Assembly (NCBI RefSeq): GCF_024832785.1
Contig: NZ_CP116615.1
Location: 992,001-1,056,000 of the forward strand
Reading direction: 5' to 3'
DNA: 64,000 nt
Source of the DNA: Fontisphaera persica
GTDB lineage: Bacteria; Verrucomicrobiota; Verrucomicrobiia; Limisphaerales; Fontisphaeraceae
Below, one piece after another: positions 48,401-50,935 of this stretch; the first letter of the stretch is position 1, and the number at the start of each line of letters is the position of its first letter. Position numbers and translations under genes: made by a program. The notes below the pieces were generated by a model. That model did no database searches and had not been told where the DNA came from. It saw only the letters and a program-made list of their open reading frames with translations.

Positions 48401-50856
48401 TGGCGTTGCAGACCAACGCTCTTTCGGCGTCGGCTGCCGGCTCCTTGTTCCTCGTGCAAACGGGACCGTTAACGGTTTCCGATGTGGCGGTTTCCGTGCA
48501 AAAAGTACTGGCTTCAGGGATGACCGCGCCAGTGATTGAACAGCCGCAAGGCGGCGTGGCCACGACTGCCAACAACGGTGCGCTCCTCCTCCGGGTGCTG
48601 CAAGGAGGACTGACGCTGGAAGCTGGTTCATCGCCGGGAGGGGTGGGGGTCAGCGCCCACGGCAGCGGCAATGTGTTGCTGGAGGCGGAGGGGGCCCTGC
48701 ATGCCAACGCTCATATCGTTGCGGCGACCGGCAACATTACGGTGTTATCCGGCAGAGATATGACCATTGGGCCATCAGTGCGCGTGGACACCAATGCGGC
48801 TGCTTCGCTGTATCTGCGGGCGGCTGCTGGCACTCTGCGCATGGCTGATTCCGCGGCCTTGCGCACCAACACCGGCAACATCCGTTTGGAGGCGGGAGGG
48901 AATGTGGTGTTGGGTCTGGTGGACGCCCGTTTTGCGGCGGACCGCGCGGCGGGCACGTTGACCACGCAAGCGGGTTGGGGGAGTGTGAGCATCATGGCGA
49001 ATGGCGCAATCCTCGATGCTGCGCTGGCGCAGGACACCAGCACGCGCATTTTTGCCTCGGCGCTGCGGTTGTGGGCGGATGGTTCGATTGGCGCTTTTGA
49101 CACCCAGGTTTATCGAGTTCAGTTCACCGCCAACTTCATCCAGTGGGAGAATCTGGCCGTTATCACCAGTGATAGCGCCGCGCTCACCTACACCGATGCC
49201 AACCCCACGGGCATGCGTTTCTATCGCATCCTGGGACAGGATGGCAGGGAAATTCCGCTTGCGAGCACCCTCCTTGATAACGGAGGGGTGCGGCTCGACT
49301 GGCAGCGGCCCTATGGGTTAAATGCCCTGGAGATTGAGACCCGCATTCTGGCTGCGAGCGCAGGCGCACCGGGGATCAACCTCCTTGAACAAACTGCGGT
49401 CACCGTGGACACCGTGTCGGTGACTGTAAACCAGGTAAGAAATGATGGCAGTACAGTGACACTGGCAGAGACTGCGAAATCCGATCTGGTGGCCGCGGGC
49501 AGCGGCGCACTGGTGCTGCGAACGGTGAATGGCAGTTTGGTCCTCAATGAGGGCACCAGCGCCAATGGCCTGGCGGTGGATGCGGATGGCCACGTCTTGT
49601 TGCTGGCGGGAGGCGCCGGTTCCGACCTGGTGCTCAATGCGGGGCTCCGCAGCTTTGGCGGGAGTGTCAGCCTGCAAGGTGGGCGTCATTTGACCCTGGC
49701 CAGCGGAGTGGTTTTGCAAACTGCCGGCACGGGCACCATGGAGCTGTGGGCGCAAAATGGTTCCCTCACCATGTCCACCAGCAGCCATGTACAAACCGAT
49801 GGCGGCAACATCCGCTTGCGCGCTCAGCAGGATGTGACTCTGGCGCTGGTGGACGCCCGGACGCCCGCCGACCGTCTGGCTGGCACACGCGCCAGTCAAT
49901 CCAACTGGGGGGCCATCAGTATTCATGCGGTCACTGGTGTCATTCAAGAAACCGACGTTACCGCCGCGAAAATCGTGGATGTGTTTGGCAGTGTGGCGCG
50001 ATTGACCGCCGCTGTGGCGGTGGGAGAGCAGGCGCCTTCCGCCAATCCGTTGGAAACGGAGGTGATTACGATTGCCATTAACACGGGCAACGAAGGGCTT
50101 AATGTGCTCGACATGACTGGCCTTTCGGTGGATGTGGTGGGGACGGTTCCCGCTTATCGGGTTGGCGCGGATGGAAACATCACCACGGTGGCTGATCCCG
50201 CTTCCCTGAGCGGCGCCGTCAAGACGGGCGGACTGGCCACCATCCTTTCTGATTTGCAGTTGCCGATAGGCAATTATCCTGAGTTCACTGTTTTGAACAC
50301 GGTGGACATTAACACGGCGCCCCAGGCGCTCACCGGCCTGTATCATCAGAATATTCGCATTTCCAATCCAACTGGCTCGACCATTGACTCGGTGCGCATC
50401 TATCTCCGCAATCTTCCTGCCAATGCGCGCGTCCCTTATGCCAACGGCATGGAAAATGGGGTGCCTTATGTGCAGTACAACCACCCGCTGGCCGGTGGCG
50501 AATCCCGCGTGGTCACCATCGAGTACGTGGTGCCTACCCGCGATGACCTGCCCAGCAACGTGGTCATTTACCCCATCGTCACCGCGCCGCTGCCCGCCAT
50601 CCAGCTTACTGGCGCCACGCCGGTGGACTTCGGCTTCACCCGGCAGGCAGACAATCGTTATTCACTGGTCATCGCCACCCAGGCTGGCCGCGATTACTAC
50701 ATCGAATACAGCGATGATAATATCAACTGGACCACCGTATTGGTGCCGGTCCGTGGCACTGGCTCGGTGGTCTTCTGGTATGATGTCGGTCCACCCAAGA
50801 CTTATCCCGACCCGGCCGGCGTGGAAGTGCGCTTCTACCGCGTGCTGCGGGTCTAA
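30463..50856 (+). CDS. giant LEPR-XLL surface protein with ~25 haemagglutinin-like repeats
   Basis: The 6,797-residue product has three parts. The N-terminus carries a LEPR-XLL motif (R-L-E-L-L-E-A-R-V-L-L-S-A-E-P at about residues 46-60), followed by an acidic linker and a beta-helix-like region with 'LQNLTIVSAGRVVVNG' (31,260-31,980) and two ANND modules (32,040-32,700). The middle (33,000-50,200) is about 25 repeats of roughly 223 residues with filamentous haemagglutinin-like strands. The C-terminus holds a beta domain with 'ISNPTG' and 'VRIYLRNLP' strands (50,255-50,600) and a final 'YYIEYSDDNINWT...FYRVLRV' module. No autotransporter barrel, LPxTG or PEP-CTERM end is visible. The listed start is GTG at 30,463. 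ATG at 30,550 is a good alternative because it places LEPR-XLL at residue 17, as is usual. A large surface-attached adhesin or fibre protein is inferred. Confidence 0.9.
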   Translation: MSLRQSQAIRSAPSQVSSIVFLILSANAHMPLKGSNHTLAGTGDFRLELLEARVLLSAEPLAAWDAGHGQVKPSEVEVCESWSETPLSSAVVAENQESLWEGVESVRWSPLLDTSDASQPGGEDESLVGDDLGGTPLLEKVAAPLTVGGEEVVLAASMLISTEGDEARLAPASLPNENRGPPAASLVETPVRHLTDIVLGADVYTNGDNKLFEGNLIIAAGKSVIISTGPLGGNIYVEGNLNGTADPGNLAESLTIIAGSGDLFIRGDIGNATPLQNLTIVSAGRVVVNGNIQVLGQLRIINTTGSINLGVPLVEGGPAGNILAGSVEISTEAELTIHGALTTSGGAPSIVLAARPVSGTGNINLNGNLTTDGPLTLTEAGNVRFQGVVAVAGDLRQLRGFGTTTFDRQVAARALDLATAALVFNDRVSVAAGQDLVLSADEIDFNGGPGTVTSGGVDNSTIILRPTQAIVPIKLGTAAGANVGVLDLSVNDLNAISDKFGGIIVGWEGSPDTPAALQRRAMTAVTAGGSDLAAAWLELRSPGLDNDLRFTANVLGASMNGVVVRIFDDATMAPGVAEARYYATQRLLAINVRLFDTTAAAVLDAVNNHTKVGDTPAEYDAGNRPFTVTAGSDYTTGLGVFETVISDRTAGGADAVPASAMLAVPGENNDLLFTATAPGMGNNGATLVLLNRDVAAVSVQYQAGSRILFVQARLVDGPHGAAHTQADIITAINAAGVPFTAASAPTDANTDGLLEMGRADLTNAAQFHAASIRVINNVTAPASLIMSAWAGGILTPVAGVMGTSSLTATATGPIQLNTNVATVQVTATANGDILLGEADALTVLGASTAGGSIYIVNAAGDLTLAAGGGVRAGGTGNLALLAAAGLLQNSNIQTDGGSISLQALNGPVTMAGTVQTVSNGGNVRYAAVETLAVAFINAGGGRISLWSANGSISDANAAALNLQGAQLRLASGGQAGAPADLLEIFVDTVAGAANGGFYLTESDDLVVGAVSVTVQVVNSNLSTATQTDATLNGLTTQAGGHGVLVSLLGSLTVDQGVVAGTGGNLRLTALAANRGIVLNAPVTTDTGHVSMLAGRDITQNTGGNVVTGGGTVDVEAGGAILMQNGVTTTSGGGNIRYQAAGRITLGGLNAGTGNVSVISTGNEIVDGGDNHPEITAAQGRLSAVLGLGAGANHLDLAVATLAAAAASGGVFITNVGALTIDQVGPMAVNRVQVDGATPAGLRQVDGALSDVVASAGPVVVVTQNGHLTINGGGDANGVLASGNMLLQAQGTAQDLLLNAGIRSNVGHITLLAARDINLSAEGDVFTPNGDVDVQAQSGSLNMADGAVISAMGNITVAAAGDVVVGAMLTMMNNVSVTAGGAILDNDDTSTDFGAVQLRLAAGTGIGNGANLMDLTVQMVAATAGGGLFLSNSGALTIGALPAVSAIRVQSDGGQQVISHAPALAGVTTTAANGRLVVQTLDGTLNVNQAVSTHGSGNLLLLAQTAGNADKDILLNASVSSVSGWVSVVANRHVMQAATAAIATGGAGTVDVEAETGRIEMADGALTQSGGGTIRYAAAANVLLSGLDAGTGDVSVLSSQGSILDNGDAQVDIRAGNVRLAAGTAIGQSSNPLETQITALAAQAANGGLFVQEADALTVALVGPVNSYRVRAAGTTTLLTDAAMTGLTTTGGNGPIVIRTSQGTLTVQQTITTHGTGNILVEAGGANADIQLGAPVVAPAGHVTLLAARDVWQQAAGDLSALGGTLDVAASAGSINMADGALSETGGGHILYVASNDITVGGLSAGAGTVSLQAGRAVLDGGDSHTDIAAAAVRVVAGAGVGLPADALELLAGTLAAQAGDGVFLNDGDDLIIGSVAGIQVRRVAANGGSALHPATPAASLAGVATAGGDYSIILWTLNGALTVNSSITASGAGNILLRTQSGVVNDKDIFLNASVSSGGGHLSIVANRNVSQAATATLATGGVGTLSVEALNGSITMQDNGLASASAISAAGNIRYRAAQNVTLGSLNTATGDVSLSAGAGGIFDGGDRAVDILGNNVRLTAGTTVGAAGNSLELSVAVLAARAAAGGVYLSEASEVTVGTVGVVAARRVQTDASTATNQDAAALAGLVTAANNGPVVLLASGSVTVNQPVTAHGTGNILLSAGAQTGNLDLALNAAVSTTSGHISLLAARHLTQTSDGDITTNGGTVDAQAFGGNLSMADGAYAQSDGGVIRYAAGGNVTLGGLLAGSGGVSVTAAAGTITDGGGAHVEISAGRAQLVAGAGIGNGSDHLEMAVTTLAAQSNAGGLFIVNSGALSVDTVSAVIVNRVDADGTTPVALRQTDAARSDIVVTGSVVLQTSSGRITVNDGTAPAGGMGITVQSGHLLLRTQTTGDNIQVNAVVSVSGSVSLMAAGAVNQAATGHVLATAGTVEVSANAFTMADGARLVTQDAHIRLFVAGDMVLSGVQSGAGMVSAWSQNGSILDAGDTREDITAAQARLVAGIGVGQGDNHLEINVNGLAASATSGGIFLTNAGHLTVDTVGPVTVNRVDSDGSVPAGLRLVDNALSDVVTSSGNGSIVLRTVNGSLTVNDGAAPADATGIRAHGTGNIRLETRTTGADDKTLTLNAAVRSTAGRITLLSNAAITQAAAGDLLTGAATIEVESLHGGISMADGAVAQTSGGTLRYRAVGDIVVGGLLNGTGDVSLLAGGSILDGGDADVDVQAARLRLVAGNGAGTGMNALDTVIAVLAARAGAGGLFLTEADALTVDALGVMTVSRVDSDGSTPLALRITDAALTEVRTTGGGAIVLTAANGSLTVNQSVVADTTGNIRLAAFSNDADEMDVMVNAAIVSGSGHVTVFANRDVRQSVVGSLTTGGGAISVDASTGSIVMENGALTASGGGPVRYFAAGDVRLGGLNAGAGIVSVTAATGRVLDNGDAHPDITAAAARLVGAGGIGTHGNALDTAVATLAARAFAGGIFVLEEDGLVVDGVGPMVISRVAPDGTDSPAYRVNEAALSDVVTTGGNASIVLQTLNGSLTVRDGAHPANGVGVSAHGSGHVLLEAQTTSVHDKDVQLFASVTSGTGSISLLANRHVIQETGGTIRTGGAGTIEVEARRGSATMQGNALATTAGGNVRYKAAQDVTLTTLDAGGGDVSVLATAGSVLDGGDLEVEVLAHRLRLAAGNGIGTLGTGANALETNVAVLSARAEAGGINIVEANAVGVDDVAVTVYRVAANGTLVLVNDAAQSDLVTTSGNGSIVLSTLGGTITMNSGTAPGEGVAVRAHGTGHVRLAAGGQDADLLLNANIVSSQGHVTLVAGRHVILGAGVEVQTGAGSVVMDAGAGGLTMEDSALIQSATGAIRLRAANSIVLGGIATGGNVSLIATGGSILDGGDAYLEVVANGLRLVAGVGIGQLGASANALEINVATVSARAAGGGINLLESNHIAIDSVAVVYEEVQADGLVNSLTDGVQGDLRTTAGNGSIVLRTLAGALTLNDGLNPADGMAANAHGSGNVLLMASGSAGDLVLNAGVQSAAGSISLRAERDIIMGTNVNVVTQGAISVNAGRDLVMQGRNRLDAGNGDIILQVQGDAAVSGIATTGNVSIAAATGSILDADDTSPDVTAGGLRMQAAVGVGTLGAGANGLEVAVNTVSARAGAGGLHLLEANALTVDGVSATITEVQEDGSVVTITAPLQSDLAVSQGGSIVVRTTAGSLTLNDGTAPANGAAVTTTGSGNVHLSAGAAGSVLQVNANVQAGVASAGGHVTVAARAILMAANSQIFAGGVGTLNVVADAGSLTMHPTASLVSGGDMRVSASADAILGMLAAPLANVAITATNGSITNAGVAAPLVNVNANQLRLAAGTGVGVLGANASPLRTSVSAISARATGGGIHVLESDALAVDDTAVTVQAVQVDATLSALTEARQNDLQTTAGNGSIVLVTTAGSLTLNEGTPSNLHAVSAHGTGQVLLAAGGAGASFTANSDVRSLNGHITVQAAAEVTFNNQADIVTGGHGTIYVEAAGGSVTMSNNSQFFGGLGSIRVAARNDVTVGNITTLNHVSIIAATGSILDGSTFHANNLFASGARLVAAGSIGRLGVNADPLETDIATVAARAGAGGINLSEVSALSVDRVAVTVNRVLPDANVEAVTDAALADVVTEAGGSIRLSTTSGALTLVDGGDGNGEAVRAAGAGHILLRAGGAAGDVLANASVNSGSGQVTLLAGRHVNLAAQVMVSTGSSGTINVEAGAGNLTMHAASSVVSAVGDIRVVASQNAVLGRVASAGNVAVTASAGSITDAGGASYNIEAAQMRLVAANSVGTVSAPLRTQAAQASARAGAGGVFVLEADALLVTQTSATVQKVQDDATLQAVTEAPLRGVNITDGNGPVVLRTAAGTLTLAARGIAPETPTVGALGGGNVLLSAGGASSQVVLLENAWVQAGTGHVTLLAGQGMVLASQARVATTGTGTINLEAAGGDIVMEGTASIASGTGAVRLRASLGVALGEIKTAGNVSITALSGSITNARSSGTNVMASQLRLVASVGVGMQGAFNRPLELAVNTVSARASNGGVNLVQFGPLAIGDTSATVQVVQNDATVQAITDSTQSDVITTAGNGSILIQVREGGLTLNDGTGGLSGVAVSAHGSGNIALHANDVDGDLTAQANVFTGGGHVTLVANRQLQLNATVAVQTGEAGTVYLEALVGSVTMHDTARVSAAGGDIRVAAGQNIIVGGLSTQANLSLVAGGSILDGGDTWMDVTADNLRLFAGGAIGTLGAGANALETTVTYVSARAAGAINLLELDSLTVDDTYAAVQRVRPDGVLQRVEDATQSDVMSTANNGSIVLRTLNGSLSLNDGQISNDRSVQAHGSGNVLLQAGGANYNVDIGADVRSGSGHITILGGRDVTLDGAADVVTSGVGNVVVEAIAGSVLMDDNSLFQTGTGTVRVAAAMDITLGGIETGGYVSLIAATGSIWDGGEVYREVTSVGLRMTAGMGIGTLGAGANALELSVSLVAARAAGGGINLLNSGGWTVDSVIVLYQQVQTDALTAPLVEAPLSGLTTMGGNGSIVAQNTAGNLILNDRLMNGQAVVAHGTGNVLLQVVGVLHVNADVISGNGHLTVLAQGNAVFGAEADLITSADGTILLQSATGAVTMSDNTLFASGSGDVKVMAQGHLTVGGISTAGQVSLTSAAGSILDGGDRYHDVVAGGLRLWAAHGIGTLGAASNPLEISVDTLAASAGAGGISLLESNAVTVGDVSALAQRVQADATIQPMGEAVLSDLVAGGTGSVVLRNLSGTITLNDGDDLPDGFSVVAGRHILLQAGGADVALNASVSSESGHISVIAGRDISLAPFVSIGTAGSGTIEVEALSGSVLLDARSGLFAQAGNIRIKAAQNAALTGVSTQGQVSIITVNGSVWDAGEMSRDVTAAGLRLQAGNGIGVLGSASNAMEIAVDIVSARAGVGGINLLEGDAVTVSSVSVTVQTVNGSGLLQTVTDAEQGDLVAAGGGIVFRTVAGTITLLDGNAPLDGRAISIAGGGHLLVAAGGAAADLDIQSAVITASGSMTLTAGRHLLASAAAALVTNGGTIDLESMQGNLRLAHGTLVQTSGGNIRLTSGGEILVSRLDARNEADRLADTVTHQGVWGSITLSAQTRVREAGVLPSGGASIYANALRLAAGEAVGGFLAPQPVTYRLQVSSNLIHWSDLTTVTSAEGQFQFTDTPPSGTILRFYRVLSSDATVSAAMMRPALQANGSVQLAWQRVDTEGLRGALHVEAATLAAAAGSGGLNVVEATGVTVDSVAIAVNRVNANGTATAAAVQSGSDLRATGNGTVVLRTLAGNLVLEAGGADNLAVSVGGTGNVLLAAEGTGTDVTLRADVQSAGGHVTVQAARHLTFGVQADVLTTGGGSVNLEAATGNLTLSGSSRVRSDTGHVRLYAQGNVSLTGVRTGGQVAITAMSGAVSQAGDLELDVIAAGLRLYSGAGIGTSSDNLALQTNALSASAAGSLFLVQTGPLTVSDVAVSVQKVLASGMTAPVIEQPQGGVATTANNGALLLRVLQGGLTLEAGSSPGGVGVSAHGSGNVLLEAEGALHANAHIVAATGNITVLSGRDMTIGPSVRVDTNAAASLYLRAAAGTLRMADSAALRTNTGNIRLEAGGNVVLGLVDARFAADRAAGTLTTQAGWGSVSIMANGAILDAALAQDTSTRIFASALRLWADGSIGAFDTQVYRVQFTANFIQWENLAVITSDSAALTYTDANPTGMRFYRILGQDGREIPLASTLLDNGGVRLDWQRPYGLNALEIETRILAASAGAPGINLLEQTAVTVDTVSVTVNQVRNDGSTVTLAETAKSDLVAAGSGALVLRTVNGSLVLNEGTSANGLAVDADGHVLLLAGGAGSDLVLNAGLRSFGGSVSLQGGRHLTLASGVVLQTAGTGTMELWAQNGSLTMSTSSHVQTDGGNIRLRAQQDVTLALVDARTPADRLAGTRASQSNWGAISIHAVTGVIQETDVTAAKIVDVFGSVARLTAAVAVGEQAPSANPLETEVITIAINTGNEGLNVLDMTGLSVDVVGTVPAYRVGADGNITTVADPASLSGAVKTGGLATILSDLQLPIGNYPEFTVLNTVDINTAPQALTGLYHQNIRISNPTGSTIDSVRIYLRNLPANARVPYANGMENGVPYVQYNHPLAGGESRVVTIEYVVPTRDDLPSNVVIYPIVTAPLPAIQLTGATPVDFGFTRQADNRYSLVIATQAGRDYYIEYSDDNINWTTVLVPVRGTGSVVFWYDVGPPKTYPDPAGVEVRFYRVLRV
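30595..30645 (+). other. LEPR-XLL sorting motif
   Basis: The 17-residue stretch FRLELLEARVLLSAEPL matches the LEPR-XLL pattern (here L-E-A-R instead of L-E-P-R, then V-L-L). The motif marks the N-terminus of very long secreted proteins in planctomycetes, verrucomicrobia and some proteobacteria and is presumed to act in export or sorting. The hydrophobic stretch of the GTG-started form just before it ('SSIVFLILSANAHM') might act as a signal segment only if that start is used. Confidence 0.85.
32040..32700 (+). repeat. two ANND modules in the second giant protein
   Basis: Two units (about 32,060-32,370 and 32,430-32,700) carry 'PGLDNDLRFTANVLG...NGVVVRIFDD' and 'PGENNDLLFTATAPG...NNGATLVLLN', each closed by a 'LLAINVR' or 'ILFVQAR' strand and a helix with A-I-N or A-V-N. 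They match the modules of the first giant protein in order of strands and core residues. Confidence 0.65.
47485..47715 (+). other. inserted YRLQVSSN/FYRVL module, copy 1
   Basis: Within repeat unit 22, the chain departs from the repeat and reads 'YRLQVSSNLIHWSDLTTVTS', 'FQFTDTPPSGTILRFYRVL' and a short tail, then resumes with 'LRGALHVEAATLAAAAG'. The pattern (a Y-x-L-x-x-S-x-N-x-x-x-W strand pair ending in R-F-Y-R-[VI]-L) is familiar from many verrucomicrobial secreted proteins, where it is often C-terminal. Confidence 0.7.
49105..49325 (+). other. inserted YRVQFTAN/FYRIL module, copy 2
   Basis: The same module is inserted at the equivalent place of repeat unit 24: 'YRVQFTANFIQWENLAVITS', then 'YTDANPTGMRFYRILGQDG'. 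The repeat then continues with 'LNALEIETRILAASAG'. Copy 1, copy 2 and the C-terminal copy share the same strand order. Confidence 0.7.
50600..50853 (+). other. terminal YSLVIATQ/FYRVL module of the second giant protein
   Basis: The last 85 residues read 'FGFTRQADNRYSLVIATQ', 'YYIEYSDDNINWTTVLVPV', 'GSVVFWYDVGPP' and 'VEVRFYRVLRV', the usual terminal position of this module. It may take part in surface retention, but that is inference. Confidence 0.65.
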
Positions 50857-50895
50857 GGCGGCTTTGGCAGACCATCAAAAACTCGGAGGCTGGAG

Positions 50896-50924
50896 TTGAC
50901 ATAATTACTTAAGAAGATTAATAA
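50896..50924 (+). promoter_or_regulatory. candidate sigma-70 promoter for the GH127 gene
   Basis: A perfect TTGACA at 50,896-50,901 is followed after 17 bases by TAATAA at 50,919-50,924, in an AT-rich 79-base gap. The expected start of transcription (about 50,931) lies only a few bases from the ATG at 50,936, so the message would be nearly leaderless unless a later start codon is used. Confidence 0.5.
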
Positions 50925-50935
50925 ATGCAGCCGCG

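Larger units (their letters stand above)
33000..50200 (+). repeat. ~25 tandem 223-residue haemagglutinin-like repeats
   Basis: A '[GA]-S-I-L-D-G-G-D'-like core recurs at about 33,310, 33,950, 34,605, 35,265, 35,908, 36,588, 37,242, 37,900, 38,588, 39,250, 39,945, 40,618, 41,286, 41,970, 42,650, 43,325, 44,000, 44,673, 45,347, 46,012, 46,675, 47,395, 48,305, 49,010 and 49,938. The first 20 intervals average about 668 bases. In each unit the core is followed by 'LRLVAGxGIG', 'ANALE', 'AARAxAGG', 'E-x-x-x-L-x-V-D-x-V', 'GNGSIVLRT', 'G-T-G-N-I-L-L', 'GHVTLLAGRDV' and 'M-x-D' segments. The last four units are longer because of inserts. The copies differ at the DNA level, so they are old or diversified repeats. 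Confidence 0.9.

Noticed and set aside
33000-50200. CRISPR-like or satellite DNA array
   Set aside because: The periodicity is at protein level with about 668-base units inside one open frame; DNA identity between units is modest and no short spacer structure exists.
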